A stretch of DNA of 64,000 nucleotides, taken from positions 62,001-126,000 of the forward strand of contig NZ_FONG01000008.1 of NCBI RefSeq assembly GCF_900112845.1, read 5' to 3'. Position numbers and translations under genes: made by a program. Each line of letters starts with the position of its first letter. Positions within the stretch are counted from its first letter, which is position 1. The stretch is from Actinacidiphila alni. GTDB lineage: Bacteria; Actinomycetota; Actinomycetes; Streptomycetales; Streptomycetaceae. The notes under the pieces are model-generated. The model did not search any database and was not told the DNA's origin. It was given only the letters and a program-made list of their open reading frames with translations. Of this stretch, positions 8,683 through 17,229 are shown in pieces.

Positions 8683-9912
8683 ATGCCCGAAGCCGTCATC
8701 GTCTCTGCCGCCCGTTCGCCCATCGGGCGCGCCTTCAAGGGGTCGCTCAAGGAGCTGCGGCCCGACGACCTGGCCGCCACGATCATCAGGACCGCCCTGG
8801 ACAAGGTCCCGCAGCTCGACCCGCGCGACATCGACGACCTGATGCTGGGCTGCGGCCTGCCCGGCGGCGAGCAGGGCTTCAACCTGGGCCGGATCGTGGC
8901 CGTGCAGATGGGCATGGACCACCTGCCGGGCTGTACGGTCACCCGCTACTGCTCCTCGTCGCTGCAGACCACGCGGATGGCGCTGCACGCCATCAAGGCG
9001 GGCGAGGGCGACGTCTTCGTCTCGGCCGGCGTCGAGACGGTCTCCCGCTTCGTCAAGGGCAACTCCGACAGCCTGCCCGACACGATGAACCCGCTCTTCG
9101 ACGACGCCCGGGCCCGTACGAAGCAGCGCGAGGAGCAGGGCAGCGCGGAGCTGGGCGACTGGCACGACCCGCGCGAGGACGGCCTGGTGCCCGACGCGTA
9201 CATCGCGATGGGGCAGACCGCGGAGAATCTGGCCCAGCTCAAGGGGATCACCCGGCAGGACCAGGACGAGTTCGGTGTGCGGTCGCAGAATCTGGCCGAG
9301 GAAGCGCTGAAGAACGGCTTCTGGGAGCGGGAGATCACGCCCGTCACGCTGCCCGACGGCACCGTGGTGGCCAAGGACGACGGCCCGCGGGCCGGGGTGA
9401 CGATGGAGGGCGTGCAGGGCCTCAAGCCCGTCTTCCGCCCCGACGGCACGGTCACCGCGGGCAACTGCTGCCCGCTCAACGACGGCGCCGCGGCCTTGGT
9501 GGTCATGTCCGACACCAAGGCGCGCGAGCTGGGCATCACCCCGCTGGCCCGGGTGGTCTCCACCGGTGTCTCGGGCCTGTCCCCCGAGATCATGGGCTAC
9601 GGCCCGGTCGAGGCGTCGCGGCAGGCGCTGTCCCGGGCGGGCCTGTCGATCGGCGACATCGACCTGGTCGAGATCAACGAGGCGTTCGCCGCGCAGGTCA
9701 TCCCGTCCTACCGCGACCTGGGCATCGACCTGGACCGGCTGAACGTCAACGGCGGCGCCATCGCCGTCGGCCACCCCTTCGGCATGACCGGCGCCCGCAT
9801 CACCGGCACGCTGATCAACAGCCTCCAGTTCCACGACAAGCAGTTCGGCCTGGAGACGATGTGCGTGGGCGGCGGCCAGGGCATGGCGATGGTGATCGAG
9901 CGGCTGAGCTGA
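8683..9912 (+). CDS. Acetyl-CoA acetyltransferase (thiolase)
   Basis: A 409-residue protein of typical thiolase length. Acylated cysteine at residue 90 (RYCSSSLQ), EINEAFA, the histidine motif [16 protein letters not shown], and the C-terminal [10 protein letters not shown] with the second catalytic cysteine. Reaction: 3-ketoacyl-CoA + CoA to acyl-CoA + acetyl-CoA, or acetoacetyl-CoA formation. It is likely degradative (FadA-like), because the spacing resembles beta-oxidation thiolases and no partner dehydrogenase is adjacent. The start has GACGAGGAG upstream. It is followed by a perfect hairpin terminator at 9981-10015. Confidence 0.93.
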   Translation: MPEAVIVSAARSPIGRAFKGSLKELRPDDLAATIIRTALDKVPQLDPRDIDDLMLGCGLPGGEQGFNLGRIVAVQMGMDHLPGCTVTRYCSSSLQTTRMALHAIKAGEGDVFVSAGVETVSRFVKGNSDSLPDTMNPLFDDARARTKQREEQGSAELGDWHDPREDGLVPDAYIAMGQTAENLAQLKGITRQDQDEFGVRSQNLAEEALKNGFWEREITPVTLPDGTVVAKDDGPRAGVTMEGVQGLKPVFRPDGTVTAGNCCPLNDGAAALVVMSDTKARELGITPLARVVSTGVSGLSPEIMGYGPVEASRQALSRAGLSIGDIDLVEINEAFAAQVIPSYRDLGIDLDRLNVNGGAIAVGHPFGMTGARITGTLINSLQFHDKQFGLETMCVGGGQGMAMVIERLS

Positions 9913-9980
9913 AATGCCTTCCTCGCCCTCCGTTACCACATGACTCCGTAACGCACAGTTGTGACGTAAGTCGCAATCAA

Positions 9981-10015
9981 ATCGCCCCCAGGATGTGATT
10001 TTTCCTGGGGGCGAT
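9981..10015 (+). terminator. Terminator after thiolase gene
   Basis: ATCGCCCCCAGGA at 9981-9993 pairs perfectly over 13 bp with 10003-10015 around a 9-nt T-rich loop, 68 bp after the thiolase stop. Confidence 0.82.
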
Positions 10016-10193
10016 GCATTTGCGCAGGTCAGGGTGGTGACACCCGGATGGCCGAGGACCTCAGACCCGGGCAATTCGTGACGTTCCGCACTGCAAAGGC
10101 CAGGGGTTTACCGGCAGAGTGTTGGGAGGGGAAAGTTTCGCTCACCACTTTGGTGGGAATCGCTCGGGTCGCGTGTCAGTCGGGAGAACGTCA

Positions 10194-11015
10194 GTGAGTG
10201 CCAACTTCACCGTCCTGCTGGTCGCCGCGGGTATCGCCGTGGCCGCGGGTTCCGCCGCCCTGCTCTCCGCCCGTGGCATGCGCCGCGAGCTGTCCGCCCT
10301 GCGCCAGGACCTCGCCGGTCTCTGCGTCCCGGGACCGCGTGCCGACGCCGGCGACATCAGGGCCGCCGTCGCCGACGCGCTCGCCGACGAACGGGAACGC
10401 GAGCTGGCCGAGGCCCGGGCCTTCTGGGCCGAGCAGGAGGCGCGCGAGACCGCCTCCGACGGCTCCTTCTTCCGCGGCGGCCTCTACGGCAGCGGCGCCG
10501 AGGGCCCCGGCACGGCCGACTACGAGGTCCCGCCGGTGCTGCCCTACCTGCCCCGGCAGGCCGACTTCACCGGCCTGGACGCGGCCGGTTTCGAGGCCGC
10601 GGCCGCCGCGGGCTTCGAGGCGGGCCACGAGCCGGAGGCGTCCGAGGCGACGCTTCCCGCGCCCGGCACGATTCCGCACCCCTCGGGCCCGGACTTCGCG
10701 CCGTCCCCGGTCGTCGCCAACCAGGACCAGACCGCCGAGCGGCTCGCCGACCTCGCCGACGGCCGTATCCCGCTGTCCGACGTACGCCCCGGCCCGTTGG
10801 GCACCCTCGACGTGTACGTGTTCGCCGACGGCACCACGCTGTGCATGACCCCCGGCCACCGGGACACCGCCGTCCAGCTCTCCGAGGCCCTGGACCGCGG
10901 CGAGGTGCCCGTGCTGCGCGGCGGCTCGGCGATAGCGGGCGCGTACGCCCTCACCTTCGCGTACGGCGACGAGAGCGTGTACGTGCTCGCCGACCGGGTC
11001 GTCGCCTCGCTCTGA
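10194..11015 (+). CDS. Conserved hypothetical protein with N-terminal membrane anchor
   Basis: A 273-residue protein. An N-terminal hydrophobic helix (FTVLLVAAGIAVAAGSAALL) is followed by a helical, acidic stretch (about 50-90), a low-complexity Ala/Pro/Gly linker, and a compact C-terminal domain from about residue 180 (TAERLADLADGRIPLSDVRP to the end). No recognised motif. The GTG at 10194 was chosen because GGGAGA lies about 8 bp upstream; the longer frame to 10119 has no ribosome site. Probably membrane-bound with the globular part facing the cytoplasm. Function unknown. Confidence 0.75.
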   Translation: MSANFTVLLVAAGIAVAAGSAALLSARGMRRELSALRQDLAGLCVPGPRADAGDIRAAVADALADERERELAEARAFWAEQEARETASDGSFFRGGLYGSGAEGPGTADYEVPPVLPYLPRQADFTGLDAAGFEAAAAAGFEAGHEPEASEATLPAPGTIPHPSGPDFAPSPVVANQDQTAERLADLADGRIPLSDVRPGPLGTLDVYVFADGTTLCMTPGHRDTAVQLSEALDRGEVPVLRGGSAIAGAYALTFAYGDESVYVLADRVVASL

Positions 11016-11022
11016 CCCCCGC

Positions 11023-11068
11023 CGGCCCCAACGGCCGGGCGCCGTCGGCCCCAACGACCCGGCGCCGT
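11023..11068. repeat. 23-bp tandem duplication between convergent genes
   Basis: CGGCCCCAACGG followed by CCGGGCGCCGT at 11023-11045 is repeated at 11046-11068 with two mismatches. It fills the gap between the convergent stops at 11015 and 11068. Confidence 0.8.
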
Positions 11069-11391
11069 CAGCCGATCGCCCGGGCCGCCGCCGCGACGCG
11101 TTGCAGCGCCTCGGCGAGCACCGGCGCCGTCCCCTCCGGGTCGGCCTCCAGCACCGCCGCCAAGTCGTTGCCCGCGACGGCCAGTTGATCACCGACGGTG
11201 AAGACACCGTCGTCCGGCAGCTCGTACGGCGCGCGCCCGGGGAATTCCAGCGCCTGCGCCCGGACCGCCAACCACCGTGCCAGCGCCAGCCCTTCGGCCG
11301 CGGCGCCCGCCTGGAGCCGGCGCTGCGGCAATGCGCGCAGCCGGCCCGCGAGGCGTTCGACGGAGGGGCGCAGAGGGGTGCGATCGGCCAT
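11068..11391 (-). CDS. Conserved hypothetical protein, 107 aa
   Basis: An all-helical small protein (107 residues): MADRTPLRPSVERLAGRLRA then an Ala/Leu-rich body with PGRAPYELPDDGVFTVGDQL in the middle. It resembles a short actinobacterial conserved family of unknown function. It has no membrane segment and no metal or nucleotide motif. The stop lies at the edge of a 23-bp tandem repeat. Coding is supported by strong third-position GC bias. Confidence 0.7.
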   Translation of the reverse strand: MADRTPLRPSVERLAGRLRALPQRRLQAGAAAEGLALARWLAVRAQALEFPGRAPYELPDDGVFTVGDQLAVAGNDLAAVLEADPEGTAPVLAEALQRVAAAARAIG

Positions 11392-11512
11392 ACGGTGACC
11401 CTACCGGGGGGCGCACGCGCCGCCGTCGCACCCATATCCGCACGTACGGATGGTTGCCAACAGGGGACGGCTCGGGCACGGTGGGGTAACCGGACCACTA
11501 CCGGAGGCGCCG

Positions 11513-11746
11513 ATGTCCCAAACGCACTTCTCCGCCGAAACCCACCAGAATCTGATCGACCGCATCCCCCACTGCACAGGCCGCGAGGTCAGCGACTGGC
11601 TGCGCGATCTCGCCGACGGCCCCTCGTTCCTCCGCTTCGACGAAAAGGTGAGCTGGCTGCGCAGCGAGCACGCCCTCTCCTACGGGCACGCGAAGGCCCT
11701 CGTCCACGAGTACGACCTGCGGCGGGCCGCACGCAATCTGGGGTAG
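11513..11746 (+). CDS. DUF4287 domain protein, 77 aa
   Basis: A 77-residue protein matching the recalled DUF4287 pattern: THQNLIDRIP, TGREVSDWL, FDEKVSWLRSEH, LSYGHAKALVHEYDLRRAAR. The start follows GGAGG at 11502-11506. The family is known alone or fused to DUF5655; its function is not known. It converges on the Bax-inhibitor gene, with a long hairpin between them. Confidence 0.85.
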   Translation: MSQTHFSAETHQNLIDRIPHCTGREVSDWLRDLADGPSFLRFDEKVSWLRSEHALSYGHAKALVHEYDLRRAARNLG

Positions 11747-11778
11747 CCCGCCCCCGTTCATCCCCTCCACGTGACGCC

Positions 11779-11817
11779 GACGGGCCGCCGGGAAGCGAGG
11801 CTTCCGGGCGGCCCGTC
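11779..11817. terminator. Bidirectional terminator, 18-bp stem
   Basis: GACGGGCCGCCGGGAAGC at 11779-11796 pairs with 11800-11817 with a single mismatch and a 3-nt loop, midway between convergent stops at 11746 and 11838. Confidence 0.85.
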
Positions 11818-11837
11818 GCACGGTCCGAGCGCCTGCG

Positions 11838-12743
11838 TCAGTCGCGCAGGATCGAGATCAGCCGCAGCAGCTCCAGGTAGATCCAGACCAGGGAGAGGGT
11901 GAGGCCGAAGGCGGCGAGCCACGACTCGTTGCGCGGGGCGCCGTAGCGGATGCCGTCCTCGACCTGCTTGAAGTCCAGGGAGAGGAAGAAGGCGCCGAGG
12001 CCGATGCCCAGCAGGCAGAAGACGATGCCGAGCGGTCCGGTGGTCAGGCCCAGACCGTCGCTGCTGCCGAAGGCGGCGAACAGCAGATTGACCACCATCG
12101 CGAGCAGGAAGCCGATGGCGATCGCCATGCCGATCCGGGCGTAGCGCGCGGTGACGCGGATCAGCCGGGTCTTGTACGCGAACAGCATGCCCGCGAAGAC
12201 CGCCATGGTGCCGAGCACGGCCTGGACGGGCGCGCCCTGCCACTGCTCGTTGTAGGCGTTGCTGATGACGCCGAGGAAGATGCCCTCGAACGCCGCGTAG
12301 CCCAGGATCAGCGGCGGCGACGGGACACGCTTGAAGGACTGGATCATCGCCAGCACGAAGGCGACCAGCGCGGCGCCGACCGCCAGGCCGATCCGGTCCG
12401 GGATCGCGACCCAGCCGAGGACCGCGCCCACCACGACGGTGCCGAGCGTCATCCCGGTCCGTACGACGACGTCGTCCATCGTCATCCGGCCGGTCTGCGC
12501 CGGGCCCGCGGAGGGTCCGGCGTACATCTCCTCCATCTGCTCCGGCGTGAGGGGCGGGCCGGCCGCGTACGGGTTGCCGCCCTGCTGCGGCTGGCCGTAC
12601 GGGTTCCCGGCCGGCTGCGCGTAAGGATTCCCGCCCTGCGGGCGGGCGCCCGCGGCGCCCTGCGCGCCCTGCGCGTCGAATCCGGCGTACGAGTCCCCGC
12701 GGGTGAAGCCCCGCCGGGAGAAGACCGGGTTGCTGCTCCTCAT
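11838..12743 (-). CDS. Bax inhibitor-1/YccA-like membrane protein
   Basis: A 301-residue protein. Residues 1-80 are a Gly/Pro/Tyr-rich cytoplasmic tail with NPYAQPAGNPYGQP-type repeats. From about residue 95 there are seven hydrophobic segments, including FAAYEGIF-like (YAAFEGIFLGVI), and a terminal conserved stretch LVWIYLELLRLISILRD typical of the actinobacterial BI-1-like family. Family role: seven-TM protein linked to ion or pH-dependent calcium leak in relatives; its bacterial role is unclear. The tail resembles those of other Streptomyces membrane proteins that self-associate (inference). Confidence 0.88.
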   Translation of the reverse strand: MRSSNPVFSRRGFTRGDSYAGFDAQGAQGAAGARPQGGNPYAQPAGNPYGQPQQGGNPYAAGPPLTPEQMEEMYAGPSAGPAQTGRMTMDDVVVRTGMTLGTVVVGAVLGWVAIPDRIGLAVGAALVAFVLAMIQSFKRVPSPPLILGYAAFEGIFLGVISNAYNEQWQGAPVQAVLGTMAVFAGMLFAYKTRLIRVTARYARIGMAIAIGFLLAMVVNLLFAAFGSSDGLGLTTGPLGIVFCLLGIGLGAFFLSLDFKQVEDGIRYGAPRNESWLAAFGLTLSLVWIYLELLRLISILRD

Positions 12744-12851
12744 GTCACTCCTCCAAGACCGCGTTGCTGCGGCTGTGCATGCGTCAAGAGTAATGGCTTG
12801 GCAAAAAAGCCGGGCTACGCCTGGAGGAGGATCTTCCCCCGGGACGGGCCC

Positions 12852-14807
12852 TCAGTCACGTCGGCGGCGGAAGAGACCCCTGCGCGGGGGCGCTTTTTCA
12901 CCGGCCGTTCCCCCGCCGGACGCCGCCGCGGCCGGCTGCTCCGTCGGCGCCTCCGGCGGTCCGGTCTCCTCCGGCGTCCCGTCCGCACGGCGCACCGCCG
13001 CGATCAGGTCCCGGGCCAGGTCCGTATAGGTGTCGTCCAGCCACGGGCAGAGCAGCACCAAACGGCACAGCGACGCCAGCACCGTCACCTCGCGGGTCTG
13101 GTACGCCTTGGCCGCGTCCAGCATCCGCTCGGTCAGCCGCAGGCCGACGTCCGCGCGGACCGCCGGGTCGCCCCAGGCGACGGCGACCATCGCGAAGGCC
13201 GCCGTCTCGTTGACCCAGTCCTCCGGGCCGTGCAGCAGGTCGAGCAGGACCGCCCGGCGCTCCGAGCCCTCCCAGGGCTGGTCGGCGCGGTGGTGGGTGA
13301 GGCCCAGGCACGCGAAGGTCTGCACGGCGCGGATCCACAGCTCGGGCCGGTGCTCGCGCAGGAAGCGGCCCTGCTCGTCGTCCGGCGGCTCCGGCGGGTG
13401 GACGAGCACGCCCAGCAGGTCGTCCAGGCCGAGCCCGGCCAGCCGGACCGCGTGGTCGTACGCGGCCGGCGGGTGCGGCCAGCTCACCGAGGCGGTGTCC
13501 CGGAGCAGCGCGGCCGCCTCCGGCGACGGCGGCGGCACAGCGGGCAGCGCGGTCAGGCCCTCGTAGCGCCAGACCCGGACGGCGGTCTCGGCGGTCGGCT
13601 GCCGCGGGTCGGGGTCGCCGGCGGCGGCGTTGGTCAGCTCGCCGCCCGGCAGCGCCAGCGCGAAGGCGAGGGCGGCGCTCGGCGGCTCGACCGCGGACGC
13701 GGAGAGCCTGGCCCCGCCGCCCGCCCTGATCGCCTCGGCCTCCGGGCTCTCCAGGATCTGGTGCAGCACATTGACGGTCGCCTCGGTGGCGCCGTCCACG
13801 ACGCCGAGCCACGGCTGCCACTCGCTGCGCCGGGCCAGTACGGTGCCCGCGTACGGGTGGTCGGGGTGGTCGCGCAGGTGGTCGGCGAGGGCCACCAGAT
13901 GGACCGGGTCGCCGTCGGCGGCGTGCCGGACGCCGTGCACGGCCGGGGCGGCCTGCGGGTGTCCCGGGCCGGCCGCCGCCGCGCGTTCCGCCCACACCAG
14001 ACCCTGCTCGGCGCGGCCGGTGCCCGCGTACAGCTCGGCGATGTCGACCATCAGGGAGAGGTCGGAGGCGTCCCGTTCCATCTCCTCCTCCCAGACCCGC
14101 AGCGCCTCGTCGGGCCGGCCTGCGGCGCGCAGCGCGTAGCCGAGCATCACGCTGGGCACGTGGCCGGGCTGGACCCGGCCGGCCTGCCGGGCCCAGGCGA
14201 TGGCGCGGTCGTGGTCGCCGAAGCGACGGGCGAGGCCTGAGCCGATGGCGGCGAGCTGCGCCTCGCCCGGGTGGCGTTCGACGACCGCGCGGGTCAGGTC
14301 GTAGAAGGGCCGCAGGGCGTCGCGGGCGGCCTCGGGCACCGGGTCGGGCAGCGCGCCGCCGACCGCGCGGGCCAGCGCCTGCGTCATGACCTGCGGCGGC
14401 AGCAGGTCGGGCAGCCGGTCCTGGGTGAGCCAGGCGACGTGCGACCACGGCCGGTCGTACTCGGCGCGGACGGCCGCGGCGATCAGGCCGACCGCCTCGG
14501 CCCATTCGCCGCAGGCGGCCTGGAGGTGGGCGCGGCAGACGACGGCGCCGATGTAGGGGTGGTCGAGCGGGAAGAGGTCGAGCGCGGCGCGCGGGCCGCC
14601 CGCCCGGGCGGCGAGTTCGGAGAGCGCCTCGTGGGTCTCGGGCAGCCGCGGGTCGATGGCCACGGCGTTGCCCAGGTGACTGGCCGCGTGCGGCAGGTCG
14701 CCGCCGTCCATGATCAGCCGGGCGAGCGCGGTCTCGCCCTCGGCCGCCAGCCGTTCGGCGCCGCCGCCCGCGCACAACTCGGCGTCACCCGCGTGCAGTT
14801 CGTCCAT
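12852..14807 (-). CDS. Tetratricopeptide-like repeat protein, 651 aa
   Basis: A cytoplasmic helical protein. Repeated TPR-like pairs occur in the N-terminal 300 residues (ASHLGNAVAIDPRLPETHEA, and PSVMLGYALRAAGRPDEALR later, each with the Gly/Ala and Pro spacing of TPRs). The C-terminal 300 residues are Ala/Pro-rich with repeated DDLLGVLVHPPE-like segments. No signal peptide. The start was set at 14807 (MDELHAGDAEL) with GGAGGGG upstream; the longer frame to 14876 looks non-coding at its N-terminus. TPRs mediate protein-protein contacts; partners are unknown. Confidence 0.75.
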   Translation of the reverse strand: MDELHAGDAELCAGGGAERLAAEGETALARLIMDGGDLPHAASHLGNAVAIDPRLPETHEALSELAARAGGPRAALDLFPLDHPYIGAVVCRAHLQAACGEWAEAVGLIAAAVRAEYDRPWSHVAWLTQDRLPDLLPPQVMTQALARAVGGALPDPVPEAARDALRPFYDLTRAVVERHPGEAQLAAIGSGLARRFGDHDRAIAWARQAGRVQPGHVPSVMLGYALRAAGRPDEALRVWEEEMERDASDLSLMVDIAELYAGTGRAEQGLVWAERAAAAGPGHPQAAPAVHGVRHAADGDPVHLVALADHLRDHPDHPYAGTVLARRSEWQPWLGVVDGATEATVNVLHQILESPEAEAIRAGGGARLSASAVEPPSAALAFALALPGGELTNAAAGDPDPRQPTAETAVRVWRYEGLTALPAVPPPSPEAAALLRDTASVSWPHPPAAYDHAVRLAGLGLDDLLGVLVHPPEPPDDEQGRFLREHRPELWIRAVQTFACLGLTHHRADQPWEGSERRAVLLDLLHGPEDWVNETAAFAMVAVAWGDPAVRADVGLRLTERMLDAAKAYQTREVTVLASLCRLVLLCPWLDDTYTDLARDLIAAVRRADGTPEETGPPEAPTEQPAAAASGGGTAGEKAPPRRGLFRRRRD

Positions 14808-15082
14808 CTTTCCCGCCCCTCCGGCGCGGCGCCGGCCCGTCGGCGGGGGCCGGTCCCGGGCCACGATCCCGGACAACGAGCAGACCGTAGTACCCGCTTG
14901 TGGCCGCCGCGGTCACCGGGGTGTCACGGGCGTGACGCGAATCGCACTCCGCTGCCGCCCGCATCGCGGACACGCCGGACAACGCGGTGGACGGCGGCGG
15001 CCCGGCGCGGTATCACTGAAGAGTGCAGACGAACACACGTTCGAAATTGAACGCCAGGGCCACGACCGCCAGGGAGCAGGCC

Positions 15083-15949
15083 ATGCCACGCCCCGACCAC
15101 ACCCGCGCGCTGCACGCCGCCCTGCTCACGGCCGCGCGCGGGCTGCCGGTCATACCGCTGTCCCGGACGAAGCTGCCCGCGATCCGGTCGCCGCACCGCG
15201 ACGAGCCGCGGGCCAGCGGCTGCCGGGGCGCGTGCGGGCGGCCGGGGCACGGGGTGTACGACGCGAGCACCGACCCGGCGCGGATCCGCGCGCTGTTCGC
15301 CGCCGCGCCCTGGGCGACGGGGTACGGGATCGCCTGCGGGCGCGGCCCGCACCATCTGATCGGCCTCGACCTGGACGTCAAGCACGGCACGGACGGCGTC
15401 GCCGCGCTCGCGGCGCTGGCCGCCGCGCACAATTTCACGGTGCCGGACACGGTCACCGTGCTGACCCCCAGCGGTGGGCGCCACCTGTGGCTGACCGCGC
15501 CCACCCAGGTGCCCAATTCGGTCGGCCGCCTCGCCCCCGGCATCGACGTACGCGGCGAGGGCGGATACGTGGTCGGCCCCGGTTCGCGCACGGTCGCGGG
15601 CCGCTATCTGCTGGCGCCGGGCACGGCAGGGCACCCGTTGGCGCCCGCGCCCTCCGAGTTGCTGCTGCTCGCCGCGCCGCCGCCCCCGCAGCCGCGGCCC
15701 GCGCCGACGCCCCGGCACCCGGCCGAGAAGCGCGCCGCCGCGCTCGTCCGCTTCGTCCTCGACTCGCACGAGGGCGAGCGCAACGGGCGTCTGTTCTGGG
15801 CCGCCTGCCGCGCCTACGACGCCGGTCTCGGCGACGCCCTCGCCCCGGCCCTGGTGACGGCCGCGGTGCACACCGGTCTGACCGAACGCGAGGCGGCGGC
15901 CACGGTCGCCTCCGCCGCGGCGGCGACCCGCCCCCGCACCCCGTCCTGA
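15083..15949 (+). CDS. Bifunctional DNA primase/polymerase (prim-pol) domain protein
   Basis: A 288-residue protein of the AEP superfamily prim-pol type. Catalytic carboxylates in GLDLDV (D96, D98), the SGGRHLW motif (H134), and the IDVRGEGGYVVGPGS strand with D155 and R157. A cysteine pair (CRGACGRPGHG, about 47-57) could bind metal. Helical C-terminal tail. The start has AGGGAG 7-8 bp upstream. Such proteins prime replication of actinomycete integrative plasmids, but stand-alone chromosomal copies are widespread in Streptomyces and their job is unclear. It sits 236 bp from a tRNA gene, yet no integrase or Spd/Tra genes are nearby, so an element remnant is only a possibility. Confidence 0.85.
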   Translation: MPRPDHTRALHAALLTAARGLPVIPLSRTKLPAIRSPHRDEPRASGCRGACGRPGHGVYDASTDPARIRALFAAAPWATGYGIACGRGPHHLIGLDLDVKHGTDGVAALAALAAAHNFTVPDTVTVLTPSGGRHLWLTAPTQVPNSVGRLAPGIDVRGEGGYVVGPGSRTVAGRYLLAPGTAGHPLAPAPSELLLLAAPPPPQPRPAPTPRHPAEKRAAALVRFVLDSHEGERNGRLFWAACRAYDAGLGDALAPALVTAAVHTGLTEREAAATVASAAAATRPRTPS

Positions 15950-15966
15950 CACTCCGTCCTGACACC
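15941..15966. repeat. 13-bp tandem duplication spanning a stop codon
   Basis: CCGTCCTGACACT at 15941-15953 is repeated as CCGTCCTGACACC at 15954-15966. The first copy contains the TGA stop of the prim-pol gene. Confidence 0.85.
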
Positions 15967-16185
15967 CCGCCCGGCCCGCGCCGCCGTCAGCCGATGACGG
16001 CGGCCCGCGCCACATGTCCGGCCGGTTCCCCGGCCGGGCCGAGCCGGGTGAGTACCGCGAGAATGTCGTTCATACGGTCATTCCGACCGTGTGAGGCCGT
16101 GTCCCGTCGTGTTCCCCCTGCGACACGACGGGCGGCCGTGGCCCGCTTGGAACATCCGTGCAGATCACCGCATTTGGGGCTGCGG

Positions 16186-16271
16186 TGGTGCCCGGAGCCG
16201 GACTTGAACCGGCACGCCCCCGAGGGGCAGCGAGGTTTAAGCTCGCCGTGTCTGCGTTCCACCATCCGGGC
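16186..16271 (-). tRNA. bldA: tRNA-Leu (anticodon UAA), the bldA tRNA
   Basis: On the minus strand the 86-nt sequence folds as a class II tRNA. The 7-bp acceptor GCCCGGA (16271-16265) pairs with 16196-16190. The anticodon stem GCGAG/CTCGC encloses loop CTTAAAC, giving anticodon TAA. The long variable arm GCCCC-TCG-GGGGC and a T-arm with TTCAAGT follow, then discriminator A and an encoded CCA (16188-16186). It reads the rare UUA codon. In Streptomyces this single-copy tRNA is bldA, required for aerial growth and many antibiotics because developmental regulators carry TTA codons. I saw no in-frame TTA in the genes annotated here. Confidence 0.96.
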
Positions 16272-16662
16272 CGGCGGGGCGCAGTGAAAAGCGTATCGGG
16301 GTTGGCGATCTCGAACAGGGCGCCCAACCGGCCATGTTGTCTTATTTTAGGGGTTACTGACGGGGCGTTAGTACGAGTTCCAGGGTTCTTGGGCTGGACA
16401 GGCGCCTTTCTCAGCGGTCACAGCCGCCACGCACACGTGACGTGAAATCGCTCTCAGCGACCGGAATTCACCCCCTGTTCGTCGAGGCGCGAGGGGCGCA
16501 CGGAGTGACAAGGGGGCGCGCGGGGCGCGTACGGGCGGAAACGGACGCCGCGCGACCGTTGCGGACCGAAGCTGACCGCAATGCTTCCTAGTGTGGGAAG
16601 TGCCGGGAACGACCGGCACGGCGCCGGCCACGGCCGGCGCACACGACACGGAGGTGGCCCCC
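16272..16662. other. 391-bp intergenic region holding two divergent promoters
   Basis: It separates the tRNA-Leu(UAA) gene (minus) and the DinB-like gene (plus). An AT-richer patch (CTTATTTTAGGGG, about 16339-16351) and GCGTATCG about 20 bp upstream of the tRNA 5' end are candidate promoter parts for bldA. No coding frame is convincing. Confidence 0.4.
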
Positions 16663-17217
16663 ATGCCGAGCCTGGTGAACGCGGAGACCGACGAACGCGA
16701 CGCCCTGCTGAGCTTTCTGGACGCGCAGCGCGGCGGACTGCGGCGGGCGGTGCGCGGCCTGACCGACGAGCAGGCCGCCGCCCACCCCAGCGCCAGCGCG
16801 ATGTCGCTCGGCGGCCTGGTCAAGCACGCGGCGCACTGCGAGCGCAATTGGATCCAGGTCGTGCTGATGGGCCGCCCCGACAAGGCACCCGCCACGTCCG
16901 AGGGCGACTGGGGCGACGAATTCCAGCTGCTGCCCGGCGAGACCCTGGCCGGCGTACTGGCCGAACTGGACGCCGTGGCGCGGGAGACCGAGGCGACCGT
17001 CGCGACGCTGCCCGACCTCAATGTGCAGGTGCCGCTGCCCGTCGCACCCTGGTTCCCGCCGGACGCCCGGCGCAGCGCCCGCTGGATCCTGCTGCACCTG
17101 ATCGAGGAGCAGGCCCGGCACGCGGGCCACGCCGACATCATCCGCGAGTCACTGGACGGCGCGGTCGCCTTCGGCCTCCTCGCGGACGAGCAGCTCGAAC
17201 AGCGCGATCAAGGATGA
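16663..17217 (+). CDS. DinB-like (DUF664) four-helix protein
   Basis: A 184-residue four-helix-bundle protein of the DinB/MST superfamily. A metal-binding-type histidine is in GGLVKHAAHCERNW, and the C-terminal histidines lie in ILLHLIEEQARHAGHADI, the usual DUF664 signature. The start follows CGGAGG at 16649-16654. Superfamily members include mycothiol- or bacillithiol-dependent transferases; in Streptomyces, where mycothiol is the major thiol, such a role is plausible but unproven. Confidence 0.87.
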   Translation: MPSLVNAETDERDALLSFLDAQRGGLRRAVRGLTDEQAAAHPSASAMSLGGLVKHAAHCERNWIQVVLMGRPDKAPATSEGDWGDEFQLLPGETLAGVLAELDAVARETEATVATLPDLNVQVPLPVAPWFPPDARRSARWILLHLIEEQARHAGHADIIRESLDGAVAFGLLADEQLEQRDQG

Positions 17218-17229
17218 GGCCCCGACACG

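Noticed and set aside
15987..16073. 28-codon minus-strand ORF MNDILAVLTRLGPAGEP..
   Set aside because: No ribosome site upstream and no homologue recognised; kept out though it lies in a gap near bldA.
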